DNA of 64,000 nt from Clostridium cylindrosporum DSM 605 (GCF_001047375.1 NZ_LFVU01000027.1:62001-126000); one strand, 5' to 3'. Numbered from the stretch's first letter, positions 17,991 to 27,588 are shown. The notes: generated by a model from the letters alone, not told the origin. Translations and numbers: made by a program.

Positions 17991-18023
17991 GAGTCCCTAA
18001 GATTAATCTTAGGGACTCTTTTT
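17991..18023. terminator. Bidirectional terminator between convergent genes
   Basis: GAGTCCCTAAGATT (17991-18004) pairs perfectly with AATCTTAGGGACTC (18005-18018). T5 follows on +, and the - strand gene ends inside the T run. Confidence 0.88.
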
Positions 18024-18846
18024 ATTTATGGGAAGATATATATGAATTTATTTCATTATCGTAAATCTTCATTATTTTTAAAAGCAAGCTATCCTTAGTA
18101 CTATATTTAAGTGAATCTACTGCATTAATAGGTAAAACCTTAGGAGATGTTCCGCTAATAAATAAAGATGAAAAATCCTTTAGTTCATCTATATGTATAG
18201 GTTTTTCAATAGTGTTTATTTCATTTGATCTTGCAAGTTCAATAATTCTTTTTCTTGTAATACCAAGTAAAACATCCTTACCTTCAGTTGTATAAAGTGT
18301 ATTATCCTTTATAAAGAATAGGTTTGACCTACTACCCTCAGTGATATATCCATCACTATTTACAAGAATTGCCTCATAACAATTTTTCTCCTCAAGTAGA
18401 GTGTTGATTGTATTTCTAAGGTTTGTATTTATTATTTTGGCGTTTGGATTATCTCTCTCTGCACTATATAGAAAGGTTTTTACACCTTCTTCATATAGTG
18501 AGGCATCTGGATAGTTAGTTTTTATAAAAAAGTAATAAATATTTGGAACTTCATTATGTAAGTTATTGATTACTATTTTTATATTGTGATTAACAACATT
18601 ATTTTTTTGTGTGATTAATTGTATTTGTGATTTCAATTCATCAAAACTTAAGCTAATATTATGTCCTATTATTTTTCCAGATGAAATTAGTCTTTCATAA
18701 TGTTCCTCTAAAAATAAAGGAACTGACTCATTAACTCTTAGAACTTCATAAAGAGATGAGCTATCCTCTACGTATAGATTATCAAACTCCTCAACTGGGT
18801 AAACATTATTATTAAAAATAAAGAATTTTAGATTTGCATCTGACAT
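18022..18846 (-). CDS. Aminotransferase class IV
   Basis: This 274-residue fold-type IV PLP enzyme has the lysine region AKIINTNLRNTINTLL and the cofactor turn TEGSRSNLFFI. It is probably a branched-chain or D-amino acid aminotransferase or an aminodeoxychorismate lyase; the substrate cannot be read by eye. It is a diverged relative of the pabC product 1 kb away but sits on the opposite strand under its own control. The ATG is preceded by GAGGTGATATAA. Confidence 0.82.
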   Translation of the reverse strand: MSDANLKFFIFNNNVYPVEEFDNLYVEDSSSLYEVLRVNESVPLFLEEHYERLISSGKIIGHNISLSFDELKSQIQLITQKNNVVNHNIKIVINNLHNEVPNIYYFFIKTNYPDASLYEEGVKTFLYSAERDNPNAKIINTNLRNTINTLLEEKNCYEAILVNSDGYITEGSRSNLFFIKDNTLYTTEGKDVLLGITRKRIIELARSNEINTIEKPIHIDELKDFSSLFISGTSPKVLPINAVDSLKYSTKDSLLLKIMKIYDNEINSYISSHK

Positions 18847-19007
18847 TTATATCACCTCTAATTAGTATTTTATATCTTTTATCAAAATAAATCCAACATA
18901 TTACTAATTAAATCACATAAAATCATAGGTTAGTGTTTCATAAAGAGAGCTTTTTAGTTACAATATAATATGTACTAAATAAGAAGAGTCTTAAGGAGAG
19001 AAGTTAA

Positions 19008-20174
19008 ATGAAGTATACGTTAATAGCTACAGCGACATTTGGACTTGAAAGTGTTGTTGCAAATGAGCTGAGAAGTTTAGGATATGAAGATTTAAAGGTT
19101 GAAAATTCTAAGGTTGAGTTTAAAGGTGATGAAAGAGATATAGCAAGATGTAATCTTTGGCTTAGAACAGCAGATAGAGTACTTATAAAGGCTGCTGAGT
19201 TTAAGGCTGAAAGTTTTGAGGAACTGTTTCAGGGAACAAAGAATGTAAATTGGGGTGACATTATACCTCAAGATGGTAAAATGCATATTACAGGAAAGTC
19301 AGTTAAATCAAAACTTTATTCTGTTCCAGACTGCCAGTCTATAGTTAAAAAGGCAGTAGTTGAATCAATGAAAAGAAAGTATAAAACAGATTGGTTTTCA
19401 GAGGATGGACCAGTATATAAAACGGAGGTTGCAATACTTAAGGATATTGTAACATTAACAATTGATACATCAGGTAAAGGATTACATAAAAGAGGATATA
19501 GAGAAAATGCAGGAGATGCACCATTAAAGGAGACACTAGCTGCAGCACTTGTTCTTTTAAGTAGATGGAATCCATCAAGAACACTTGTAGATCCATTTTG
19601 TGGTTCAGGAACTATTCTTATAGAAGCAGGACTTATAGGTAAAAATATTGCACCAGGGCTTAATCGTGAGTTTGTTTCAGAGACATGGCCAAATATGAAA
19701 AAAGAAATGTGGGATGAGCTTCGTGAAGAAGCGAGAGGACTTATAAACGATGAAGAATTTAAAATATTAGGTTCAGATGTCGACTATAGAGTGCTAAATA
19801 CTGCTAAGGAAAACATAAGACTTGCAGGACTTGAGGATTATATATATGTTCAAAAATTGCCTGTCCAAGAGTTTAGCTCAAAGAAAAAATATGGATGTAT
19901 AATAACTAACCCTCCATATGGAGAAAGAATGGGTGAAACAAAGGAAGTTAATAAGCTTTATAAGGATATGGGAAGAGTTTTTAAAGAACTTGATACATGG
20001 TCTATTTTTGTTATTACATCTCATCCAGAGTTTCAAAAGCACTATGGGAAGAAAGCAACTAAAAATAGAAAGCTTTATAATGGTACTCTTCAATGTTATT
20101 ATTACCAATATTTTGGGCCACTTCCACCTAGAAGAAAAAATAAAGATATAGATATTGAGGAAAATAATCTTTAA
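19008..20174 (+). CDS. rlmL: THUMP-domain RlmL/YpsC-type 23S rRNA N2-guanine methyltransferase
   Basis: The 388-residue RNA methyltransferase has an N-terminal ferredoxin-like and THUMP part (~1-155) and a C-terminal Rossmann methyltransferase. LVDPFCGSGTILIEAGLIG is motif I, and NPPYGER (~307) is the N-methylation catalytic loop. The Firmicute homologue is YpsC. It is predicted to modify a guanine N2 in 23S rRNA. ATG 19008 follows AAGGAGAGAAG. The C-terminal tail is lysine and acid rich. Confidence 0.85.
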   Translation: MKYTLIATATFGLESVVANELRSLGYEDLKVENSKVEFKGDERDIARCNLWLRTADRVLIKAAEFKAESFEELFQGTKNVNWGDIIPQDGKMHITGKSVKSKLYSVPDCQSIVKKAVVESMKRKYKTDWFSEDGPVYKTEVAILKDIVTLTIDTSGKGLHKRGYRENAGDAPLKETLAAALVLLSRWNPSRTLVDPFCGSGTILIEAGLIGKNIAPGLNREFVSETWPNMKKEMWDELREEARGLINDEEFKILGSDVDYRVLNTAKENIRLAGLEDYIYVQKLPVQEFSSKKKYGCIITNPPYGERMGETKEVNKLYKDMGRVFKELDTWSIFVITSHPEFQKHYGKKATKNRKLYNGTLQCYYYQYFGPLPPRRKNKDIDIEENNL

Positions 20175-20298
20175 AATATAACAGTATTTAACCTAAAGAA
20201 GTTAATTAAGTGTCTTAATTTATATTAAGAATCAATGCACAATTTTTAACAAAGCCTCATATACTGAATATGAGACCTAATCTTTAGGGGGGTTAAGC
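20175..20298 (+). promoter_or_regulatory. sigK upstream control region
   Basis: This 124-nt gap holds an inverted repeat CTCATA/TATGAG at ~20256-20273 and a CATATACT that loosely resembles a sigma-E -10. No convincing -35 or SpoIIID box was found. sigK transcription in the mother cell is normally sigma-E dependent, so a sporulation promoter is expected here. Confidence 0.3.
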
Positions 20299-20988
20299 TT
20301 GTTACCGGAAATGTTTCTTAATTTTTTTCAAAATGTATTTGTTCTTGTAGGATATGTAAGTAACGGGAACTCATTTCCCACTCCTTTAAATGAAAAAGAA
20401 GAAAAAGAACTTTTTATAAAGTATAAAGAAGGGGATAGTTTAGCTAAAGGGGAACTTATAACAAGAAATTTAAGACTTGTAGCGCACATAATTAAAAAGT
20501 TTAGTCCACAAATAAGAGATGCAGATGATTTGATTTCTATAGGCACAGTGGGACTTATTAAAGCAATTGAAAGCTTTGATTATAAAAAAGGGAACAGGCT
20601 TGCAACTTATGCAGCAAGGTGCATAGAAAATGAAATACTAATGAGTGTTAGATCGAGCAAAAAAACAAAGTCTGAAGTATATCTTCAAGATCCTATTGGG
20701 GTTGATAAAGAAGGTAATGAAATATGTTTAATCGACGTATTAGGGACAGACGGAGATGTGGTACTTGAGGAAGTAGAATACAAAATATCAGTGAGAAAAC
20801 TATACGATATGATAGAAAGTGTACTAGAAGGAAAAGAGAAAGAAATAATTAAGCTTAGATATGGACTAAGTAGCGAGCCAAAAACTCAAAGAGAAATAGC
20901 AGAGAATCTTGGAATATCAAGATCCTATGTATCTAGAATAGAGAAAAAAGCACTTAAAAAACTTGCAAAAGAATTAGATCAGGGATAG
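20299..20988 (+). CDS. sigK: Pro-sigma-K, late mother-cell sigma factor
   Basis: This 229-residue sigma-70 family protein has the pro-sigma-K hydrophobic N-terminal leader (VFVLVGYVSNGNSFPTPL), equivalent to the membrane-bound pro-peptide in B. subtilis. Region 2 (NLRLVAHIIKKF... IGTVGLIKAIESFD) and region 4 helix-turn-helix (QREIAENLGISRSYVSRIEKKALKKL) follow. The TTG start at 20299 has GGGGGG 6 nt upstream; ATG 20311 would shorten the leader. The gene is continuous, with no skin-type insertion. Confidence 0.92.
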   Translation: MLPEMFLNFFQNVFVLVGYVSNGNSFPTPLNEKEEKELFIKYKEGDSLAKGELITRNLRLVAHIIKKFSPQIRDADDLISIGTVGLIKAIESFDYKKGNRLATYAARCIENEILMSVRSSKKTKSEVYLQDPIGVDKEGNEICLIDVLGTDGDVVLEEVEYKISVRKLYDMIESVLEGKEKEIIKLRYGLSSEPKTQREIAENLGISRSYVSRIEKKALKKLAKELDQG

Positions 20989-21010
20989 CTACGGCTATCC
21001 CATTTTATTG
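20982..21010 (+). terminator. sigK terminator with UACG tetraloop
   Basis: GGGATAGC (20982-20989) pairs with GCTATCCC (20994-21001), closed by C(TACG)G, a stable UNCG-type loop. ATTTTATT follows. The stem contains the sigK stop codon. Confidence 0.82.
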
Positions 21011-21118
21011 ACTAATGAAGCTTTAAAGGGTAACATAAGAAAAAAGAATAAGACTTATATTATAGAAATCTAAAGTAGTTAGTAATTAATATATTTAGAT
21101 AAAAGGATAAGTGGAATC

Positions 21119-21814
21119 ATGATTATAATTGAAAATCTATATAAATCATATGACAAGATGGTTTTGAAAGATATAAACCTAAATATAAAAGGAAATAGAA
21201 TAGTTGGTTTAATTGGGAAAAATGGTAGTGGGAAAACTACATTATTAAAGATAATATCCTCAATAGTTAAGCCATCAAGTGGTAAGATTACTATATTTAA
21301 TAAAGAAATAGGATATAAAAGTAGAGAAATAGTTTCATATATGATGGATGAAAATATATTATTTAAGGGAATGACTGTTAAAGAAGCATTAGAGTTTTAT
21401 AAAATGTTTTTTTGGGATTTTAATGAAGGAAATGCTAAGGGAATGCTTGCGGAATTTCAAATAGATTTAAGTAAAAAGATAAATACTTTGTCACGAGGAA
21501 ATCTTGAAAAGTTAAATGTTGCACTGACTTTCTCTAGAAAAGCAAAGGTTTACCTACTAGATGAACCATTAGCAGGGGTTGACCCTGAGGACAGAGTAAG
21601 AGTTATAGATACTATACTTAATAATTTTGAAGAGGGTTCAATAATGATAATTAGTACAAATCTAATATCTGAAATTGAATACATACTAGATGATGTAATA
21701 TTTCTTAAAAGTGGAGAGGTTGCAATATATTCTAGTATAGATGATTTAAAGGGGCTTGGAATACAGTCTATAAGGGAACTTTTTATGGAGGAAAGTAATG
21801 AAAAAAGTTTTTAG
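21119..21814 (+). CDS. ABC transporter ATP-binding protein
   Basis: This 231-residue ATPase has Walker A GKNGSGKTT (~33-41), a degenerate signature LSRGN, and Walker B VYLLDEP followed by the D-loop AGVDPEDR. The LSRGN form and the short size fit ABC-2 type exporters (YtrB/BcrA-like). It overlaps the permease gene behind it by 17 nt, so they form one unit. The substrate is unknown. The ATG has only a weak ribosome site (AAGTGGAATC). Confidence 0.9.
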   Translation: MIIIENLYKSYDKMVLKDINLNIKGNRIVGLIGKNGSGKTTLLKIISSIVKPSSGKITIFNKEIGYKSREIVSYMMDENILFKGMTVKEALEFYKMFFWDFNEGNAKGMLAEFQIDLSKKINTLSRGNLEKLNVALTFSRKAKVYLLDEPLAGVDPEDRVRVIDTILNNFEEGSIMIISTNLISEIEYILDDVIFLKSGEVAIYSSIDDLKGLGIQSIRELFMEESNEKSF

Positions 21815-22457
21815 ATATTTATTAGATTTAAACTATGCTAATACTCTAGGTCTTGTTTCATTATCCCTTTTAACAATATTACTACATGAAGTTATGTCCT
21901 TTGGGAATTATATTACGGCATTCTTAGTAGCAGTTATGACAATACTAGCACTTTTATCTCCAATATTAAGGTTTAAAAGTATAATGTTTGGGAGAAGTAG
22001 AATATTATTTTTAACTCCAAAACCCTATAGCTCTATAATTAATGGATATCTGCTTTCTGAATTAGTTGTTTTTATAACCTATTACATAGGAATAACAATC
22101 TGTCTATTTTCTCTAAATGGACAAGTACATAGTTTAAATTACTTCTTTAATTTAGGAGATAATAATGCTAACTTTTTACTTTGTTCATTTTATACATTTA
22201 TTAATATTTTTGATATATGGTTTTCTTTTATTGCAGTTGGTATGATTTCGGTTATTTTATGTAGAAAGTATACAAGTAAAAAAATTAGATTTTTATCAAT
22301 GAGAATATTTATATGTTTTGTAGTAATTCAGTTTATTAACATTGTTGCTATAGAACTTGTAGGTATTATTATGTTAAAAGTTATAACTCGCATAATAATA
22401 TCTCTATACATAATATACTTATCCTATAGAAAGATAAAAACTGTAGATATATATTAA
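21798..22457 (+). CDS. ABC-2 type membrane permease
   Basis: The 219-residue protein is mostly hydrophobic with about six membrane segments and few charged residues, as expected for a permease partner of the ATPase it overlaps. No substrate motif is recognisable. TATGGAGG precedes its ATG inside the ATPase gene. A terminator follows. Confidence 0.82.
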   Translation: MKKVFRYLLDLNYANTLGLVSLSLLTILLHEVMSFGNYITAFLVAVMTILALLSPILRFKSIMFGRSRILFLTPKPYSSIINGYLLSELVVFITYYIGITICLFSLNGQVHSLNYFFNLGDNNANFLLCSFYTFINIFDIWFSFIAVGMISVILCRKYTSKKIRFLSMRIFICFVVIQFINIVAIELVGIIMLKVITRIIISLYIIYLSYRKIKTVDIY

Positions 22458-22490
22458 TTAAATAAGGGTAAAATTATAATAAATTATAGT

Positions 22491-22516
22491 GCAAGGTATA
22501 TGCCTTGTATTTTTTT
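22491..22516 (+). terminator. Terminator after the ABC genes
   Basis: CAAGG/CCTTG with wobble extension (22492-22507) is followed by TATTTTTTT. Confidence 0.75.
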
Positions 22517-22665
22517 ATGCATTAATATAAAAGTAATAAGATATAAATAATAGAAAAAAAATGTATGAAAAGGTATAATATTTATATGTTTTAAGTTAAG
22601 TATTTGAAAATTATATAATTGTATAGAAAAGAAATACTGGTTAATAATTATAATGGAGGTAATAT

Positions 22666-23484
22666 ATGGAAAATGTTTTTGGGTTAATTGGAGAAAAGTT
22701 AGGGCATAGTATCTCTCCAGAAATTCATAGTAAGATATTTCAAAAAACAAATTATAATGGCAAGTATTACATATTCGAAATTGAAAAGGAAAATTTAGAG
22801 AACTCATTTAAAGGATTTAAACTTCTTAAAATAGGAGGACTTAACGTTACAATTCCTTATAAAAGTAGTGTTATTCCTTTTATGGATGAAATATCAAGTG
22901 AAGCAAAGGCAATCGGAGCAATAAATACTATTAGATTTTCAAATGGTAAGTGTTACGGTTACAATACTGATTACTATGGTTTTGGATATATGATGGAAAG
23001 GGCAAATGTTACTCCAAGGTCAAAAAGTGCATATGTATTAGGAGATGGAGGAGCAACTAAAGCAATTATAAAGTACTTAGTTGATAATGGGGCAGAATCT
23101 ATATCAATAGTTAGTAGACACAAGGAATCAACTAGGGAAAATAAGGAATTTAAAGACTATAATATACTATCCTATGATGAACTAAAAGATATAAAGTGTA
23201 AAGACATAGTTATTAACTGTACTCCATGTGGAATGTATCCAAATATTGATAGCACACCTATTGACAAAAATATAATATCAAAATTCGATGTGGCATTAGA
23301 TATTATTTATAATCCATCAGAAACATTGTTTTTAAAAATAGCAAGAGAACTTGGCTTAAAAGGGGAAAATGGACTATCAATGCTAGTTGGGCAGGCTGTG
23401 TATGCCCAGGAGATTTTTAGGGGAGAAAAGTTAGATAAAACATTAATAGATGATATTTGCGAGGAAATAGCTGTTAATTATTAA
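22666..23484 (+). CDS. aroE: Shikimate dehydrogenase
   Basis: The 272-residue NADP-dependent enzyme reduces 3-dehydroshikimate. The substrate part contains LGHSISPEIHSK, NVTIPYK (catalytic Lys) and GAINTI. The cofactor part has VLGDGGATKA, a variant of the usual GAGG pattern, with SRH following. It precedes the pilus genes, and aroK and aroQ lie just behind them. ATG follows TGGAGGTAA. Confidence 0.93.
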   Translation: MENVFGLIGEKLGHSISPEIHSKIFQKTNYNGKYYIFEIEKENLENSFKGFKLLKIGGLNVTIPYKSSVIPFMDEISSEAKAIGAINTIRFSNGKCYGYNTDYYGFGYMMERANVTPRSKSAYVLGDGGATKAIIKYLVDNGAESISIVSRHKESTRENKEFKDYNILSYDELKDIKCKDIVINCTPCGMYPNIDSTPIDKNIISKFDVALDIIYNPSETLFLKIARELGLKGENGLSMLVGQAVYAQEIFRGEKLDKTLIDDICEEIAVNY

Positions 23485-23501
23485 GCTAGGAGTAGATAGA
23501 A

Positions 23502-25049
23502 TTGTTTAGTGCTAAAAGTGAGTTTAAGGGTAATTCAATTATAAGGTCTATAAGCAAAAATAAATCAAATGAAATATTTATTAATGTTTCTAAGATTAAA
23601 ATAGACCCAGAGGCTGCAATGCTTTTGCCAAAGTATTTTTGCAAAAAGTATACAATGCTACCTATGAAAATTGATAACCATAAAAAAACAATGGATATAT
23701 TAGTTAAATATCCACTAGTTGACATAAGTAAGGAAGATATTAAGTTTATTTGTGGTTATGACCCTGCTTTTTTCTACGTAAAAGAAAGTAAAGAAATAGA
23801 GGATTACATAGATGATTTTCTTTCTGAAACTGAATATAAACTACTAAGTGATATAAAAGTAGAATCATATGGGGAGAACAGTTCAATTGAATTAGACTCC
23901 CCTGCTATAAAGCTTGTTAATACTATATTTCATGAAGCAATAAATCTTAAAGCAAGTGATATACATATAGAACCATTTAAAAAATTTTATAAAGTAAGAT
24001 TTAGGATAGATGGAGTAATTAGAGAAGGCTTTAGGTTTAACAAATCCTCATACAATTCAGTTATATCAAGAATAAAAGTATTATCAAAAATAGACATATC
24101 TGAAAAAAGATTACCATTAGATGGAAGATTAAGTTTTAAAAGTAATAATAAGTCATGGGATTTTAGAGTATCAACAATGCCTACAATTAATGGAGAAAAA
24201 ATTGTTATTAGAATTTTTCAAGATGAGGCAAATGGTGAGAGTATTAATGAGATAGGATTATTAAACGACAATTTAAATATAGTGAAAAAATTCTTAAATA
24301 GTAAAAATGGAATTATAATTGTTGCTGGACCTACGGGGAGTGGAAAGAGCACAACACTATATACATTAATAAGACAGTTAGACCTTTCTGGGCAGAACAT
24401 AGTTACTATAGAGGATCCTGTTGAGCAAAATATGGAGGACATTATTCAAATAAATGTTAACCAGACAATAGGATTTGACTTTGCATCTGGTCTTAGATCT
24501 ATTTTAAGACAGGACCCAGATGTGATAATGGTTGGAGAAATTAGAGATGGAGAAACTGCAAATATTGCTATGAAAGCCGCAATAACAGGACATATGGTTT
24601 TAAGTACAATTCATACATTTGACTGTGCATCTGTTATAGATAGATTATTAGATATGAATGTAGAACCCTATATGATAGCTTCAGGACTTGCAGGTATAAT
24701 ATCTCAAAGGTTAGTAAGAAGGATATGCAATATATGCAAGGAGGAATACACTCCAAGGGACTTTGAAGTGAATATATTAGGTATTGAAAAAATTAATAAG
24801 TTATCAAGAGGACTTGGATGTAAAGCATGTGGATATACAGGATATGATGGCAGAATAGGAATATTTGAAGTTATGGAAATTAAAGATAAACATAAAGAAG
24901 CTATATTGTTAAAAAGGGGAAGTAGTTTTATTAGGGGGTTAAGTATAGAAAAGGGTATGACTACTTTGGAAAATTCCTGTAAGAATTTAGTGATTAAAGG
25001 AATTACAACTATAGAAGAAATGTTTAATACTTGTAATTTAATTAAATAA
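23502..25049 (+). CDS. pilB: Type IV pilus assembly ATPase PilB/GspE
   Basis: This is a 515-residue secretion ATPase. An N-terminal GspE-N-like part (~1-120) precedes the motor domain with Walker A GPTGSGKSTT (~276-285), Asp box DPVEQ, Walker B DPDVIMVGEIRD and a His box. Two CxxC pairs (CNICKEEY and CKACGY) form the PilB zinc site. It powers pilus extension. The TTG start at 23502 follows TAGGAG, 17 nt after aroE. ComGA is an alternative name, but this protein is longer than Bacillus ComGA. Confidence 0.9.
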   Translation: MFSAKSEFKGNSIIRSISKNKSNEIFINVSKIKIDPEAAMLLPKYFCKKYTMLPMKIDNHKKTMDILVKYPLVDISKEDIKFICGYDPAFFYVKESKEIEDYIDDFLSETEYKLLSDIKVESYGENSSIELDSPAIKLVNTIFHEAINLKASDIHIEPFKKFYKVRFRIDGVIREGFRFNKSSYNSVISRIKVLSKIDISEKRLPLDGRLSFKSNNKSWDFRVSTMPTINGEKIVIRIFQDEANGESINEIGLLNDNLNIVKKFLNSKNGIIIVAGPTGSGKSTTLYTLIRQLDLSGQNIVTIEDPVEQNMEDIIQINVNQTIGFDFASGLRSILRQDPDVIMVGEIRDGETANIAMKAAITGHMVLSTIHTFDCASVIDRLLDMNVEPYMIASGLAGIISQRLVRRICNICKEEYTPRDFEVNILGIEKINKLSRGLGCKACGYTGYDGRIGIFEVMEIKDKHKEAILLKRGSSFIRGLSIEKGMTTLENSCKNLVIKGITTIEEMFNTCNLIK

Positions 25050-25062
25050 AGGGGGATGAAAT

Positions 25063-26121
25063 GTGATTAACTTAAAGGATTTGTTAAAAGAGTGTGGAGA
25101 AAGAGGAGCCTCTGATTTACATATTACTGTAGGGGTTCCACCAATGCTTAGAGTAAATGGGAATTTAACTCCAATTGGGGATGAGAAACTTATGCCGGAG
25201 GATACAAAAAGATACGTACAAGCGATACTTGGCGATGAAGGATATAAAGCATATGAGGAAATTGGTGAAATGGATACATCATATGCAGAAAAAGGAATAG
25301 GAAGATTTAGAGTTAATGTTTTTAAGCAAAGAGGTAGTGACGCTATGGCCTTAAGAGCTGTTCCACTACAGGTGCCGACCCTTGAAAGTTTAGATATGCC
25401 CCCAATACTTGGTGAGCTTATCAAAAAAACAAGGGGTCTAGTACTTGTAACAGGGCCTACTGGAAGTGGTAAATCAACTACTCTTGCAGCTATGATTAAT
25501 GAGATTAATACAACAAGAAACTGTCATGTAATAACTCTTGAAGATCCTATAGAATATTTGCATAAGCATAAAAAAAGTATTATAAATCAAAGAGAAGTAG
25601 GCTATGATACTAAAAGCTACAAAAATGCCTTAAGAAGTGCGCTAAGAGAGGATCCGGATGTTATTCTAATAGGTGAGATGAGAGATCTTGATACAATTTC
25701 AATAGCAATAACTGCAGCTGAAACAGGGCATTTGGTACTTGCAACACTTCACACTATAGGAGCATCAAAAACAGTAAATAGAATAGTAGATGTATTTCCA
25801 CCACACCAACAACAACAAATAAAGGTACAGCTTGCAGCAGTACTTGAGGGAGTTATATCACAACAGCTAATTAAAAGAGCAGATGGTAAAGGGAGAGCAT
25901 GTGCTCTTGAAATAATGACTGCTAATCCAGCAATAAGAAATCTTATAAGAGAAGGAAAAACATATCAAATAGATTCAGTTGTTCAAACTAGCAGTAAAAT
26001 GGGGATGAAAACTATGGATATGTCTCTAGTTGAACTTTGCAGACAAGGAGTAATTTCTTTAGAAGAAGCTATGACATATGCAGTTGATAGAGATATTGTT
26101 ATGAGGCTGATTAACCTATAG
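25063..26121 (+). CDS. pilT: Type IV pilus retraction ATPase PilT
   Basis: The 352-residue protein starts with ASDLHITVGVPPMLRVNG, the PilT hallmark, and has Walker A GPTGSGKST (~131-139), EDPIEY, and Walker B DPDVILIGEMRD. The retraction-specific AIRNLIREGK near the C-terminus is present. It depolymerises pili and drives twitching or DNA uptake. Its presence separates this system from Bacillus Com pili, which lack PilT. Start is GTG 25063; nearby ATGs run straight into stops. Confidence 0.93.
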   Translation: MINLKDLLKECGERGASDLHITVGVPPMLRVNGNLTPIGDEKLMPEDTKRYVQAILGDEGYKAYEEIGEMDTSYAEKGIGRFRVNVFKQRGSDAMALRAVPLQVPTLESLDMPPILGELIKKTRGLVLVTGPTGSGKSTTLAAMINEINTTRNCHVITLEDPIEYLHKHKKSIINQREVGYDTKSYKNALRSALREDPDVILIGEMRDLDTISIAITAAETGHLVLATLHTIGASKTVNRIVDVFPPHQQQQIKVQLAAVLEGVISQQLIKRADGKGRACALEIMTANPAIRNLIREGKTYQIDSVVQTSSKMGMKTMDMSLVELCRQGVISLEEAMTYAVDRDIVMRLINL

Positions 26122-26124
26122 GAG

Positions 26125-27174
26125 GTGCTTAAAATAAACCTTATAATAAAAAAACGTATAGGGTTAAAGCACATGTATTTAATGTGTAGACAGCTTTCGG
26201 TTATGTTATCTTCAGGTATAAATATTGTAAATGCATTTCAAATGCTAGAATCACAAAAGAATAATAAAAGTACATCTAGAGCACTTAGCTTAGTTGTAAA
26301 AGAAATTATATCAGGTGAAAAACTGTATACCTCTATGGAAAATTCTAAATACTTTCCTGAGGCTTTTACTAATATGGTGATGCTTGGAGAAAATAGTGGG
26401 AATCTTGATAGCGTATTTTCAAGGTTATCTGATTATTATTATAAGGAGTACAAGATAAAACAGACAATAAAACAGGCAATGGCATATCCAATATTTATTT
26501 TAGTAGTTACTTTTATAGCCTCTATTGCTATGGCAACTACTATGCTTCCTATGATTTCTACTATGATAGAGGATTTAAATCTTGGAAGCCTACCTTTGCC
26601 TACAAAAATATTGATTGAATTAGACTTAATACTTAAAAACAAGTTTCTAGTGTGCAGTATTATAATTTCTAGTAGTATTACAATACTTATTCTATATATT
26701 AAAAGAAATATATTAGTAAGAGGAATGTTAATTAGACTACCATTTCTTAATTTAATATATAAGAAATTTGTAGCAGCAAGATTTGCAAGGTCGCTTTCAA
26801 TGTTATTTGCAAGTGGGGTTCCTATAATAGAGGCCCTTAGAATGTGTGAATTTTTACTTGGAGATTTTTATAAAATTTATATTAAAAATATAAGAATCTC
26901 TGTAGAATCAGGGAAAAGTCTATACTTATCTATTAAAGATAGTCCAGTTTTCCCTGAATTTTTTTATAATATTATTGAAACTGGAGAGGAGTCAGGAAAT
27001 CTAGACTATGTCCTTGATAAAATAGGGGTATTTTATGAGAAGGAAATAGAGTTTAGTATTAAAAAGTTAACTAAGATATTTGAACCTACATTAATCATTA
27101 GCTTATCAGTTGTGGTAGGATTTTTACTAGCTGCAGTTATGCTTCCTCTTTTCCAAATATATGGAGAGATATAG
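26125..27174 (+). CDS. pilC: Type IV pilus inner-membrane platform protein PilC/GspF
   Basis: This ~349-residue protein carries two GspF domains, each with a conserved CRQLSVMLSSG-like or ARSLSMLFASG-like start and membrane helices around 115-140, 170-190 and 325-345. It anchors PilB/PilT action in the membrane. The GTG at 26125 lies inside the GGAGGTG ribosome site (26121-26127), and the codon at ideal distance is ATA (26134). The true start is therefore uncertain. Confidence 0.88.
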   Translation: MLKINLIIKKRIGLKHMYLMCRQLSVMLSSGINIVNAFQMLESQKNNKSTSRALSLVVKEIISGEKLYTSMENSKYFPEAFTNMVMLGENSGNLDSVFSRLSDYYYKEYKIKQTIKQAMAYPIFILVVTFIASIAMATTMLPMISTMIEDLNLGSLPLPTKILIELDLILKNKFLVCSIIISSSITILILYIKRNILVRGMLIRLPFLNLIYKKFVAARFARSLSMLFASGVPIIEALRMCEFLLGDFYKIYIKNIRISVESGKSLYLSIKDSPVFPEFFYNIIETGEESGNLDYVLDKIGVFYEKEIEFSIKKLTKIFEPTLIISLSVVVGFLLAAVMLPLFQIYGEI

Positions 27175-27187
27175 GGTGAGTGTTATG

Positions 27188-27571
27188 ATGAAAAAAGGTT
27201 TTACTTTAATTGAGATGATTATTGTAGTATCTATTATACTTATTCTATCTAGTGTAGCAATTCCAGTTACAATAGGTCAAATTACAAAATCTAAGGAAAG
27301 AAAGTATCTGATTGAAGCAAAAATAATTGAAAGTGCAGTAGAGATGTACAATTCTGAAATGATAGATAATAAAATAATAAAAGCAGAAGACCTGGAGTCT
27401 ATTAGATTAAAGCTAACTAGTGGTACAAGGAAATATCTTTCATCATGGCCTAGTAACTTAGTAGTTTTAAAGGATAATAAGGAAATAGAAATTCAAGGTC
27501 AAGAGCTAAGTGCGTATAATTTAAATAATCTTTTTAACTATATAATTAAGAAAGAAACAGAGTTTTATTAA
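27188..27571 (+). CDS. Type IV pilin / major pseudopilin
   Basis: This 127-residue prepilin has leader KKG|FTLIEMIIVVSIILIL, with the prepilin peptidase site after Gly and the conserved Glu at mature position 5. A single hydrophobic helix and a helical C-terminal domain follow. It is the first and most canonical pilin of the operon, thus the best major subunit candidate. ATG 27188 or 27185 both fit the GGGTGAG site. Confidence 0.88.
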   Translation: MKKGFTLIEMIIVVSIILILSSVAIPVTIGQITKSKERKYLIEAKIIESAVEMYNSEMIDNKIIKAEDLESIRLKLTSGTRKYLSSWPSNLVVLKDNKEIEIQGQELSAYNLNNLFNYIIKKETEFY

Positions 27572-27588
27572 GTTTAGGGGGAATAAAA

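Noticed and set aside
22484-22807. 107-codon - strand frame across the aroE promoter
   Set aside because: It runs through a terminator and into aroE; composition is AT-driven and no motif appears.
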